Below, one piece after another: positions 1 to 6,469 of a DNA stretch of 6,990 bases. A program made the translations under genes and the position numbers. Each line of letters starts with the position of its first letter. Position 1 is the stretch's first letter. The notes beneath the pieces were generated by a model. It did no database searches, was not told the DNA's origin, and saw nothing but the letters and a program-made list of their open reading frames with translations. The stretch is taken from assembly GCA_026418875.1 (NCBI GenBank), contig JAOAAM010000306.1, forward strand, positions 1-6,990, given 5' to 3'. Origin of the DNA: Gemmataceae bacterium. Its GTDB lineage: Bacteria > Planctomycetota > Planctomycetia > Gemmatales > Gemmataceae.

Positions 1-981
1 GTGTTCCACGAACCGACTTGGCAGCACATTCAAGAGTTATTTGCCCGACGAAACCGCCCCTGCCCCGAGCGCAACCGCGTCCAAGCCATGTTTCCCCGCG
101 GGGCCGAGGTTTTGCCGAACCCTTTGGGCACTGCGCCGGGCATCTGGATGCGCTGGGGCGACGCTGTCTTTGCGGCCATGCCGGGCGTCCCCAGTGAAAT
201 GAAGGCGATGTTCGAGCAAGAGGTGCGGCCGAGGCTGCTCGCCGCGGGGCTTTCGGCCGGTGTTCTGGTTCAGCGAAAGTTGAACACGTTCGGACTGGGC
301 GAATCGCAGATCGAGGACAAACTCGCCGACCTCACCCGCCGGGGCCATGAGCCGGAAGTTGGGATCACGGCATCGGACGGGACCATCTCGCTACGCATCT
401 TTGTCCGTGCTGCCAACCTGGAGGAGGCGAAGAAGGTCTGGGAACCCGTCGAACGAACCATTCGTGAGCGGCTGGGGAACTTGGTCTTCGGCGTGGATGA
501 CGAGGAGTTGCAAGACGCGGTGGTCCGTCTACTCCAGGAGAGGCGGAAGACCGTGGCCACGGCGGAGAGTGCCACGGCCGGGTTGGTCGCGCATCGGCTG
601 GCCTTGGTCCCGGGCGCGAGCCGATGCCTTTTGGGCGGGATCGTCTGCTACGATCCGCGGATCAAGATCGAGGAAGTTGGCGTCCCGGAGTCTGTGATCC
701 GGGAGCACACCGCCGTGAGTGCGGAGACCGCGGCATTCCTGGCCGAGGGGATCCGCCGCCGCTTCCGGTCCGATTATGGAGTCAGCGTGGTCGGTTATGC
801 TGGTCCCGAGGCGGGGGGCGGGCGACACCCCGTGGGCACGACTTACGTCGCCGTAGCCTGGGAGGGAGGCCATCGCGGTCATCACTTCCAATGGCCGGGG
901 ACTCGGGAGGAAATCCAGAGCCGCATGGCAAAAATGGCCCTGAACGCGCTCCGCCTTCGCTTACTCGAAGAGGCAGACTGA
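1..981 (+). CDS. cinA: CinA family protein, C-terminal part (nicotinamide-nucleotide amidase), 5' truncated by window edge
   Basis: CinA joins an N-terminal molybdopterin-binding-like (COG1058) domain to a C-terminal NMN amidohydrolase (PncC) domain, which turns nicotinamide mononucleotide into nicotinate mononucleotide in cytoplasmic pyridine nucleotide recycling. The 326 visible residues include the end of the first domain (PNPLGTAPG at 39-47, PGVPSEM at 61-67), the linker motif FGLGESQIEDKL (97-108), and the amidase domain from about 168 to 323. Family members are about 410-420 residues, so roughly 90 N-terminal residues lie upstream; the GTG at base 1 is an internal Val, not a start. By alignment from memory with PncC, the catalytic Ser, Tyr and Lys are Ser190, Tyr217 and Lys222, all present. 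The usual ESCTGG motif is ESATAG here, and the usual GIAGP is GYAGP (265-269). Stop is TGA. It converges on deoC with a 35-base gap. Family assignment is firm; activity is inferred. Confidence 0.95.
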   Translation: MFHEPTWQHIQELFARRNRPCPERNRVQAMFPRGAEVLPNPLGTAPGIWMRWGDAVFAAMPGVPSEMKAMFEQEVRPRLLAAGLSAGVLVQRKLNTFGLGESQIEDKLADLTRRGHEPEVGITASDGTISLRIFVRAANLEEAKKVWEPVERTIRERLGNLVFGVDDEELQDAVVRLLQERRKTVATAESATAGLVAHRLALVPGASRCLLGGIVCYDPRIKIEEVGVPESVIREHTAVSAETAAFLAEGIRRRFRSDYGVSVVGYAGPEAGGGRHPVGTTYVAVAWEGGHRGHHFQWPGTREEIQSRMAKMALNALRLRLLEEAD

Positions 982-1016
982 CGGCACGCAGGCAAGGGTC
1001 GTCGCACGCGCCCAAG

Positions 1017-1709
1017 TCAAACGGGCAGCCCCAGCCGACGCTTGCATTCGTCCAGGATCGCCACGGTGGCCGTCGCCCCCACGCGGGTGACGCCCAAGGC
1101 TCGAACGGCCAGCAGCCGGTCGAATGTCCGCACGCCGCCAGCGGCTTTCACTTGCACGTGCGCCGGGGAGCATCGCCGCATCAGACGCAAATCCTCGTCC
1201 GTCGCGCCCGAATCGCCATAGCCCGTCGATGTCTTCACCCAGTCGGCACGAAGCTCGCCGCAAATTTGGCACAATCGTTCCTTGTGCGAATCTTGCAAAA
1301 AACAGTTCTCGAAGATGACTTTGACTTTCGCCCCTTTGCCGTGTGCCAACTCGATGACCGCGGCGATGTCCCGAGCGACGTAATCCCAATCGCCCGAGAG
1401 GACTTTGCCGATGTTCACGACCATATCTAGCTCGACGGCTCCGTCCGCGATCGCTTGAGCGGCTTCGTCGCGTTTGATCTTGGTCACATGCCCGCCGTGT
1501 GGGAAGCCGACCACTGTGCCGACAAGCGTCTTCGATCCCCGGAGGATGCGAGCGGCCATCGGGACGGCGTAGGGTTTGATGCAAACGGAGGCGACTTCGT
1601 AGCGGCGTGCCAACTCGCACCCCTTCTCCAACTCGCTGTCCGTGAGCACAGGTTGCAATAGCGAATGGTCGATCATGCCCGCAATTTCGGCGTAGGTAAA
1701 CTCGGACAT
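1017..1709 (-). CDS. deoC: Deoxyribose-phosphate aldolase (DERA)
   Basis: Cytoplasmic class I aldolase that reversibly splits 2-deoxy-D-ribose 5-phosphate into acetaldehyde and glyceraldehyde 3-phosphate, feeding deoxynucleoside sugars into glycolysis. The 230-residue product spans the whole TIM barrel and matches the usual length of 220-250. Visible landmarks are IDHSLLQP (13-20), VGFPHGG (67-73), ELDMVVNIG (93-101), VIFENCFL (131-138), VKTSTGY (158-164) and VKAAGGVRT (187-195). Lys159 is the expected Schiff-base lysine; Asp95 and Lys188 match the other two catalytic residues known from E. coli DeoC (Asp102, Lys201). The start at 1709 is chosen because a GGAG lies 9 bases upstream and the family N-terminus begins just after it; the frame stays open to a GTG at 1760, adding 17 residues that do not resemble the family. 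It is divergent from the SH3-like gene and convergent with cinA, so it is probably monocistronic. Confidence 0.95.
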   Translation of the reverse strand: MSEFTYAEIAGMIDHSLLQPVLTDSELEKGCELARRYEVASVCIKPYAVPMAARILRGSKTLVGTVVGFPHGGHVTKIKRDEAAQAIADGAVELDMVVNIGKVLSGDWDYVARDIAAVIELAHGKGAKVKVIFENCFLQDSHKERLCQICGELRADWVKTSTGYGDSGATDEDLRLMRRCSPAHVQVKAAGGVRTFDRLLAVRALGVTRVGATATVAILDECKRRLGLPV

Positions 1710-1718
1710 TGGGGTGTT

Positions 1719-1722
1719 CTCC
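1719..1722 (-). promoter_or_regulatory. Ribosome binding site of deoC (decides start)
   Basis: GGAG on the minus strand, 9 bases before the ATG at 1707-1709. It overlaps an in-frame upstream ATG (1719-1721), which argues against that ATG as the start and for MSEFTYAEIA as the true N-terminus. Confidence 0.6.
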
Positions 1723-1859
1723 ATAATCCGGGGCATCGAGGGACATTCTGGTAATTGCACGGTGCGGTGAACAGGGAAATTGAATCTTGCGATTCGGACG
1801 AGCTTCGTTATGTCAGCGAGGCGGGTCGATATTTCTCGGGACGAGGTTCCCCCACCGGC

Positions 1860-1865
1860 GGAGGT
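1860..1865 (+). promoter_or_regulatory. Ribosome binding site of the SH3-like gene
   Basis: GGAGGT lies 5 bases before the ATG at 1871. It is a near-consensus Shine-Dalgarno sequence and fixes the start immediately before a clear signal peptide. Confidence 0.75.
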
Positions 1866-1870
1866 AGATA

Positions 1871-3019
1871 ATGCGGCTGATACTGGCTGTCTTGGCCTTC
1901 AGCCCACTGGCAGTGCAGGCCCAATCTCCGGGCATCCGCATCGAGACGATTCGAGCCGATGAAGTGGAAGTCCGCTGCGAGCCGGGGTCGAAGACGCCGG
2001 TGACGAGCATCTTGCGAAAAGGGGCAAGGGTCTACGTTCGAGGTCAAGTCGGCTCCGGCGAGGGCACCTACCTGCAAATCCTGCCGCCTCCTGGCTCGGT
2101 GAGTTGGGTTCCGGCGGCGGTCGTCACCAAGATGGGGGCCCCCGTCCGGGGTCGGCAGGCGTTTCGCATCGATGGCGACTCCGCCGACGGCGAGGTGCCC
2201 ATTCACGCCGGAGGCACATCGCTCGATGACGGCCCCTTGCCGCAGTTATCCCTTAAAGTACCGCGGGGTACGCAAGGGTTCATTCGGGGGAATCCGGTGG
2301 CGGCCAGTTGGGGCGATCGCAAAAAATGGTATCCCATCGACCCATTGCCCGGCGAGGTGCGTTACATCCCGGCAAGTGCCTTGCAAGAGTCGAACCCTGC
2401 TGACATCGCTGCCCGCAAGCGAGGATCCGTCACGGGTCAACTCACCTCGACTCCCGCTCGGGACGGCACCACGCTTTTTCGCCAAGCGCGGCAAGCGGAT
2501 GCCGAGGGACGCATCGACGAGGCAATCGAGTTGTACCAACAGGCCGCAAGGGAACTCTCCGTTTCCGACGACGCGGCGGCGAATTTCTGTGCCACCCGGG
2601 TGTACGAATTGCGCCAACGGCGGAACTTGGGCAACGCTTCGTTGACGAGCCGGCCCCAGAATTCAAGCCCGACCGACCCCAGACCGGCACCACGGCGCGG
2701 CAGCACCGAGTTCACTCCGCCTCCGTTCGGCGGCGGCAACGACTTCACCCCGCCTCCGACTCGCAACGCTCTGCCGGCGGGGTGGCGGGCGTCGGGGCCG
2801 GGCCTGTTGCGGCGGGCACCGTTCCAAATCGATCAGCGAGCTACGTATGCTTTGCTGGATCGGCAACGGAACCTGATGTATTACGTGACGGCCGAACCGG
2901 GACTCAATCTTGAACCCTTTGTTGAGCGCTGGGTCGATTTGCACGGCACGGTCGAAAACCGGGAAGACGTGCGCGGGGCACCGCACCTGCGGGTCGCACA
3001 CGTCTTCCTATTACGTTGA
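1871..3019 (+). CDS. Secreted SH3-like domain protein with TPR-like segment and conserved C-terminal domain, function unknown
   Basis: A 382-residue exported protein of unknown role. Residues 1-18 form a signal peptide (MRLILAVLAFSPLAVQAQ) with probable cleavage after AQA or AQAQ; there is no lipobox. Residues about 24-86 look like a bacterial SH3 domain (DEVEVRCEPGS, then GARVYVRGQV, ending SWVPAAVV), and about 98-172 like a second, more divergent copy (PVAASWGDRKKWYPID, ending RYIPASAL). Residues 202-229 resemble one TPR helix pair (LFRQARQADAEGRIDEAIEL). Residues 255-305 are a Pro/Gly/Arg/Ser-rich, probably disordered linker with FTPPP twice (281-285, 292-296). The C-terminal 318-381 has the pattern Y-LLD-Q-NLMYYVTAEPGLNLEPFV, then LHGTV and PHLRVAHV, like a short beta-barrel found at the end of planctomycete SH3 proteins. 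Bacterial SH3 domains often bind peptidoglycan or peptides, so an envelope role is a reasonable inference. It stands alone, divergent from deoC. Confidence 0.85.
   Translation: MRLILAVLAFSPLAVQAQSPGIRIETIRADEVEVRCEPGSKTPVTSILRKGARVYVRGQVGSGEGTYLQILPPPGSVSWVPAAVVTKMGAPVRGRQAFRIDGDSADGEVPIHAGGTSLDDGPLPQLSLKVPRGTQGFIRGNPVAASWGDRKKWYPIDPLPGEVRYIPASALQESNPADIAARKRGSVTGQLTSTPARDGTTLFRQARQADAEGRIDEAIELYQQAARELSVSDDAAANFCATRVYELRQRRNLGNASLTSRPQNSSPTDPRPAPRRGSTEFTPPPFGGGNDFTPPPTRNALPAGWRASGPGLLRRAPFQIDQRATYALLDRQRNLMYYVTAEPGLNLEPFVERWVDLHGTVENREDVRGAPHLRVAHVFLLR
2711..2758 (+). repeat. Short direct repeat encoding FTPPP in the linker of the SH3-like protein
   Basis: The 15-base unit TTCACTCCGCCTCCG at 2711-2725 recurs at 2744-2758 with one mismatch (T to C), 33 bases apart and in frame. 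It encodes the FTPPP motif on either side of a Gly-rich stretch. It is probably a small internal duplication in a disordered linker. Confidence 0.6.
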
Positions 3020-3060
3020 ACAAAGGCCGGGCTGAAGTTCGTCGGCGGAGTGGCTTGGCC

Positions 3061-4812
3061 TCAGTGATTCAGGATGAATTCCCGGCTGTTGAGCAACGCC
3101 CAGAACACATCCTCCCAGAACTGCTGCGGGGCACCGGCACCCGTCTTGGTGAACTCCCGACGAACCAAGGCAACCTCGCGCTCGTTGGCCCGGCGGCCCA
3201 AGGCAGCGAGGGTCAGTTGATGCAGCACGGCGTCGACGCTGCTTCGACCTTTGGCCATGGCGTTCAACACCGTGTTGTTCTCTGCCCGGGTCAATTCCTG
3301 TTGCAGTTCGCGACCGTTCATCAGCAGCAGGGCCTGCACCACCGTGCCGTTGAAGGTGATTTCGTTCCCCTCGTCGTCGCCGAAATTCGTGGTCAGCTTG
3401 GCCAACCACTGTTCCCGCAGTTGCTTCCTTTCCTCGCTGATCCCGCGGATGCCGGCGGACTTCTTCTTGTTGGCGGCCTTCGGATCGGGGGGTTGATCCA
3501 ACGCCGTCCGCAGCGAGTCGTACAGTTGCTCCGGCGACATGGCCTTGAGCAACATTCGGCTGAAGGCGACCTCATGCTCCGGCTTGGAGTTCGTGTTGTT
3601 CGCCTGGCACGACAAGGCGTATGCGTCGCTGGTGCAAATCCAGGTGATCAACTCGCGCAGGTCATACTTGTATTGCTGGAACTGGGCGGCCAAGCCGTCC
3701 AAAATCGCGGGGTGAATAACCGGGTTGTGCTCGCCGAAGTCGTCCACCGCCGGTTGCTGTCCCAAGCCACGCCCGAAGAAATGTCCCCACATCCGGTTCA
3801 CCATCGCCTTGGGAAACATCTCGTGCGAGATCACGAACTCGGCGAGGGCTTCGCGCCGTCGGTTCGTCGAGGCGGAGATCGTCCGTCCGTCGAGAAACTT
3901 CGGACCGATGGCTTTGACCACGGCCTGGCGGTCCTCGTAATACACGACGGAGGTGGAATTCATCTCGGCGTTATCCACGAGCGTCAGCACCGCGGCCGGG
4001 GCGTTCCGCTGGTTGTCCATGTTCGGTTGGCCCTGCCGCTCGACCTGCCGGAAAAATGCATTCACCCCCCAGAAATGGCTCTGCTTCCACTCCGGGTTGA
4101 ACGGATGCGCGTGGCATTGAGCGCATTGAATCTGAATCCCCAGAAACAGCCGGGTCGTCCGCGAGGTCACGGGCACCATGTCGAACTGCCCTTCCTCCCG
4201 ACTGTTGTTTTGCGGCTCTCCCAGGTGGGCCAAGATGTAATTGACGGCACCGTTCTTGTCGTTCGACCCGGTGGCGGTCAGCAGGTCGCGGACGATTTCA
4301 TCCCACTTGCGATTCTTGCTTAGCTGCTCCGCGAACCAAGCGCGGAGTTGCTCATGGTAAGTTCGATTGGCGGACCGCGTCAGTAGGTAGGTCGCCCACA
4401 TGTCCGACCAATGGTCCTCGAACTCCTCGCGGTAGTACGGATCATACAGCAGCCGCTGGATCAGCTTGGCCCGCTTGTTTTTCGCATCGGTATCTCGGAC
4501 GTAGTTTTCCACTTCCCAAATCGCGGGGATCCGGCCGACAAGATCGAGGAACGCGCGACGGACGAATTCGTAGTCGCTGGCGCGAGCCGACGGTTTGATG
4601 TTGTTTGCGGACCAGAATTTCGCCAACTCCGTGTTGATCAACTCGGTCGCTGGATGCACTCCCTTGGCGCTGTTGGCTGCACCATCGCTCGACGATGCCG
4701 ACTTTTCCGAATCGGAGGCCCGGCCCGACTCGCCGGCGGCAGCAACCACCGGCAGCACGAGGCTCAGCGCCAAGATAAAACCAAAGCAGGCTCGCCATCG
4801 ACGAAAAATCAT
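3061..4812 (-). CDS. Secreted DUF1549/DUF1553 planctomycete cytochrome-like protein with one CxxCH motif
   Basis: A 583-residue exported protein combining DUF1549 (PSCyt2, about 55-260) and DUF1553 (PSD1, about 317-575), a pairing typical of Planctomycetes and relatives. Its biochemical role is not established. The start at 4812 is chosen because GGAG lies 8 bases upstream and the protein then opens with a signal peptide: basic MIFRRWRACF, a hydrophobic run about 11-25, and likely cleavage near AAA-GE (26/27). A Ser/Ala/Lys-rich spacer (28-52) follows. Family marks include FVRRAFLDLVGRIP (83-96), the haem-type motif CAQCH (230-234) followed by HPF, VNRMWGHFFGRGL (338-350), DDFGEHNP (357-364) and the terminal SREFILNH (576-583). 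It is the short form, lacking the N-terminal PSC1 cytochrome domain. Such genes commonly sit next to a DUF1501 gene, but none is beside it here: the 3' neighbour is the convergent SH3-like gene. Covalent haem at CAQCH is inference. Confidence 0.93.
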   Translation of the reverse strand: MIFRRWRACFGFILALSLVLPVVAAAGESGRASDSEKSASSSDGAANSAKGVHPATELINTELAKFWSANNIKPSARASDYEFVRRAFLDLVGRIPAIWEVENYVRDTDAKNKRAKLIQRLLYDPYYREEFEDHWSDMWATYLLTRSANRTYHEQLRAWFAEQLSKNRKWDEIVRDLLTATGSNDKNGAVNYILAHLGEPQNNSREEGQFDMVPVTSRTTRLFLGIQIQCAQCHAHPFNPEWKQSHFWGVNAFFRQVERQGQPNMDNQRNAPAAVLTLVDNAEMNSTSVVYYEDRQAVVKAIGPKFLDGRTISASTNRRREALAEFVISHEMFPKAMVNRMWGHFFGRGLGQQPAVDDFGEHNPVIHPAILDGLAAQFQQYKYDLRELITWICTSDAYALSCQANNTNSKPEHEVAFSRMLLKAMSPEQLYDSLRTALDQPPDPKAANKKKSAGIRGISEERKQLREQWLAKLTTNFGDDEGNEITFNGTVVQALLLMNGRELQQELTRAENNTVLNAMAKGRSSVDAVLHQLTLAALGRRANEREVALVRREFTKTGAGAPQQFWEDVFWALLNSREFILNH

Positions 4813-4820
4813 GTTGCGAA

Positions 4821-4824
4821 CTCC
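4821..4824 (-). promoter_or_regulatory. Ribosome binding site of the DUF1549/DUF1553 gene (decides start)
   Basis: GGAG on the minus strand, 8 bases before the ATG at 4810-4812. The frame is open to 4995, but only the 4812 start has both this site and a signal peptide at the very N-terminus. Confidence 0.6.
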
Positions 4825-4839
4825 GCGATGAAAAACGGT

Positions 4840-4857
4840 CGCCTTGGTGCCAAGGCG
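4840..4857. promoter_or_regulatory. 18-base palindrome in the leader of the DUF1549/DUF1553 gene (candidate operator or leader hairpin)
   Basis: CGCCTTGG and CCAAGGCG form perfect 8-base arms around a 2-base centre (TG). The site ends 27 bases before the start codon at 4812 and lies just upstream of its GGAG. As DNA it has the size and symmetry of a dimeric repressor site. As RNA it would make a 7-pair stem with a 4-base loop close to the ribosome site. A weak -10-like TAGGAT sits upstream on the minus strand (revcomp of about 4883-4888). No regulator is identified. Confidence 0.4.
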
Positions 4858-5060
4858 GGCAAATGAACCGTCTTTGACTATCCTAACTGACGAATCGGCG
4901 TGACGGAAGGGACGTTGCCAGGGTTCGAAAAAATCGCCGCGTTGACTTGACTTGTGACGTTTCGCTCCAGACCGATTTGTCCGGGGCGCACGCAACCCGC
5001 GGTTCCCGTGGTCGTTTCAAGTCCAATCAACCCCACGCCACCGGGTTCGCGACGACGACC

Positions 5061-5084
5061 CGCCGGTCGGAATCGCTGCCGGCG
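5061..5084 (-). terminator. Weak GC-rich inverted repeat downstream of the 78-residue gene (possible transcription end)
   Basis: CGCCGG (5061-5066) and CCGGCG (5079-5084) pair as a 6-base stem with a 12-base loop, starting 17 bases past the stop of the small gene. There is no T-tract on the minus strand, so it does not meet the usual intrinsic terminator pattern. It is listed because it is the only hairpin at the end of the presumed cysWA transcript. Confidence 0.2.
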
Positions 5085-5100
5085 ACGGGGGGCACGGGAA

Positions 5101-5337
5101 TCAACTCTGCAATGCCGCTTGGATGTCTTCGGCTGTGATGAGGCGAGCAGGTTTGCCGAGCTTCGCGCTCAACCAACTTTGCACTGCGGGGGTGTACGGC
5201 GGCTTGCCCGAACGAATGAGGTTGCGCATCCGCTCGTCCCGCCGTGCTCGCTCCTTGGACTTACGCTCGCCATTTTCGCGCCGGGATCGTGCTTGATCCG
5301 CCTGAATTTGGTTTTTGCGAGTGCGACGGACGCCCAT
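5101..5337 (-). CDS. Small, strongly basic hypothetical protein (78 aa)
   Basis: I do not recognise this protein. It has 78 residues with about 20 Lys/Arg against 8 Asp/Glu. Residues 1-43 are an uninterrupted charged, Arg-rich, probably helical segment (RKSKERARRDERMR at 25-38). Then a GKPPYTP turn (44-50) leads to a more ordinary C-terminal half with two short likely helices, AVQSWLSAKLG (51-61) and TAEDIQAALQS (68-78). There is no signal peptide or membrane segment. The start at 5337 is supported by GGGGAG 9 bases upstream; the frame stays open to 5520, but that extension runs into cysA and has no ribosome site. It follows cysA on the same strand after 73 bases. The composition would suit nucleic-acid or ribosome binding, but this is only inference. 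The good ribosome site and coherent helix pattern favour a real gene. Confidence 0.65.
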   Translation of the reverse strand: MGVRRTRKNQIQADQARSRRENGERKSKERARRDERMRNLIRSGKPPYTPAVQSWLSAKLGKPARLITAEDIQAALQS

Positions 5338-5346
5338 GTCGCCGAT

Positions 5347-5352
5347 CTCCCC
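5347..5352 (-). promoter_or_regulatory. Ribosome binding site of the 78-residue gene (decides start)
   Basis: GGGGAG on the minus strand, 9 bases before the ATG at 5335-5337. It is the main evidence that the small frame is translated and that MGVRRTRKNQ is its N-terminus. Confidence 0.55.
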
Positions 5353-5377
5353 TATGGTGCTTATTTGGTACTGACGT

Positions 5378-5406
5378 TTTATACTCAGCCCGCCTCCCGG
5401 CAAGTT
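5378..5406 (-). promoter_or_regulatory. Possible promoter between cysA and the 78-residue gene
   Basis: A TATAAA (revcomp of 5378-5383) sits in the most AT-rich part of this GC-rich neighbourhood, about 40 bases before the small gene's start. The only -35-like sequence, TTGCCG (revcomp of 5398-5403), is 14 bases away, which is short. The small gene may therefore have its own transcript, but read-through from cysA is equally possible. Confidence 0.25.
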
Positions 5407-5410
5407 CAGT

Positions 5411-6469
5411 TTAGATGCTGTAGTCTGGGACGAAGACACGCATCTGCCGCGGAGAGACGTAGACTCGATCTCCCGGTTCAAGCCGCAACTCGGCGAATTC
5501 GGTGGCAGCCAGGTCCACATTCAAAAGCAAGCCGAACTCGTCGGATCGAACACGAACCTTCATCACGGCCCCGGCGGGAGTGATGTGGACAACTTTGCCC
5601 TCCAGGCTCGAGCCGCCGCGGTTGAATCGGTCGATGCGGAGTTCGTGCGGCCGGACGTAGACGGCAGCGTCTCGGGTTTCCGGATGAGGGTAATTCGGGT
5701 AGTCCATTTCCAGTTCGCCAAGGCGGGCTTTGCCGTTTTGCAGGCTCACATTCAGCACGTTGACATTGCCCAGGAAATCGAGGACGAAGGCGTTGGCGGG
5801 GTGCTCGAAGACCTCCAGCGGCGTGCCGGCTTGCTCGATTCGGCCGCGGTTCATGATGACCACCTTGTCGGCCACGTCGAATGCCTCTTCCTGATCGTGG
5901 GTGACGAAGATGCTGGTGACGCCCAGTTCATCGTGAAAGCGGCGCAGCCACCCCCGCAGCTCCAGCCGCACCTTGCGATCCAAAGCGCTGAACGGTTCGT
6001 CCAGAAGCAGGACGCTCGGTTCGGGGGCCAAGGCGCGGATCAGAGCCACCCGCTGCCGTTGACCGCCGGAAAGCTGCGATGGATATTTCCACCCGATCTC
6101 TTCCATTCGCACCAGGTGGAGCAATTCGTTGACCCGCTGACGGATACGATCCTCTGGCCAATGACGCACTCGCAATCCGAAGGCGACGTTCTCGAACACG
6201 GTCATGTGGCGGAACAGGGCGAAATGCTGGAAGACGAAGCCGACGTTCCGCTCGCGGGCGTTGCGATGGGTGACCTCGTCGTCCAGGTGATGCACGCTAC
6301 CCGAGTCCGGCATTTCGAGACCGGCGATGATCCGCAACAGCGTGGTCTTGCCACAGCCCGACGGACCGAGCAGCGCGAGCAGCGACCCCGTCTCCGCCTC
6401 GAGGCTGACGTCGTCCAGGGCGACGAATTTGCCGAACCGCTTCGTGATATTGCGAACCGAGATACTCAT
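5411..6469 (-). CDS. cysA: Sulfate/thiosulfate ABC transporter ATP-binding protein CysA
   Basis: The cytoplasmic ATPase that drives sulfate and thiosulfate import for cysteine synthesis, working as a dimer on CysT/CysW permeases. The 352 residues match family length (about 350-365). The nucleotide-binding domain (about 1-235) shows Walker A GPSGCGKT (35-42), Q-loop Gln81, signature LSGGQ (133-137), Walker B VLLLDE (153-158), D-loop SALD (161-164) and H-loop His191. Residues about 236-352 form the TOBE-type regulatory extension (YVRPHEL at 271-277, [11 protein letters not shown] at 295-305). The usual VALARALA after the signature is VALIRALA (141-148). Its ATG overlaps the cysW stop by four bases (ATGA), so translational coupling is likely; the upstream bases hold no strong ribosome site. 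Sulfate rather than another oxyanion or sugar is assigned mainly from the CysW partner, since CysA-type ATPases resemble those of maltose, molybdate and spermidine systems. Confidence 0.92.
   Translation of the reverse strand: MSISVRNITKRFGKFVALDDVSLEAETGSLLALLGPSGCGKTTLLRIIAGLEMPDSGSVHHLDDEVTHRNARERNVGFVFQHFALFRHMTVFENVAFGLRVRHWPEDRIRQRVNELLHLVRMEEIGWKYPSQLSGGQRQRVALIRALAPEPSVLLLDEPFSALDRKVRLELRGWLRRFHDELGVTSIFVTHDQEEAFDVADKVVIMNRGRIEQAGTPLEVFEHPANAFVLDFLGNVNVLNVSLQNGKARLGELEMDYPNYPHPETRDAAVYVRPHELRIDRFNRGGSSLEGKVVHITPAGAVMKVRVRSDEFGLLLNVDLAATEFAELRLEPGDRVYVSPRQMRVFVPDYSI

Larger units (their letters stand above)
1710..1870. promoter_or_regulatory. Divergent intergenic region between deoC and the SH3-like gene
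   Basis: These 161 bases must hold the promoters of both divergent genes. On the plus strand a poor sigma70-like pair can be drawn: TTGCGA (1787-1792) and TATGTC (1809-1814) with 16 bases between. Around the first box is a small inverted repeat, GAATC (1782-1786) and GATTC (1791-1795), short enough to be chance. I see no convincing promoter for deoC. The region is listed because of gene orientation; individual boxes are speculative. Confidence 0.35.
4813..5100. other. Non-coding gap between the DUF1549/DUF1553 gene and the small basic protein gene
   Basis: These 288 bases carry no gene I can support. The open frames crossing them lack a ribosome site and have no recognisable content. The gap holds the 18-base palindrome and ribosome site near its left end, short TTGAC/TTGAC/TTGTGAC reiterations at about 4942-4957, and a GC-rich inverted repeat near its right end (5061-5084). 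It should contain the promoter of the DUF1549 gene, but no strong -35/-10 pair is visible. Confidence 0.6.

Noticed and set aside
982..1016. Possible terminator between convergent cinA and deoC.
   Set aside because: No stem of useful length and no T-tract can be drawn in the 35 bases.
624..1430. Plus-strand open frame of 268 codons spanning the end of cinA and the complement of deoC.
   Set aside because: It overlaps two clear genes and shows no family resemblance.
3020..3060. Possible bidirectional terminator between the convergent SH3-like and DUF1549 genes (AGGCC near 3024, GGCCT near 3057).
   Set aside because: The arms are only 5 bases with a long loop and no T-tract on either strand.
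3016..4323. Long plus-strand open frame of 435 codons opposite the DUF1549/DUF1553 gene.
   Set aside because: It is the complement of a well-supported gene; its composition is that of a high-GC shadow frame, with no recognisable domain and no supporting start signal.
4813..4995. 61-residue N-terminal extension of the DUF1549/DUF1553 protein to an upstream in-frame start at 4995.
   Set aside because: It would bury the signal peptide at residue 62 and lacks a ribosome site, whereas the start at 4812 has GGAG at 8 bases and a signal peptide at the N-terminus.
5338..5520. Extension of the small basic protein upstream to 5520, overlapping the end of cysA.
   Set aside because: The added residues are low-conservation-looking antisense-free read-through of the cysA 3' end in another frame, with no ribosome site; the 5337 start has GGGGAG.
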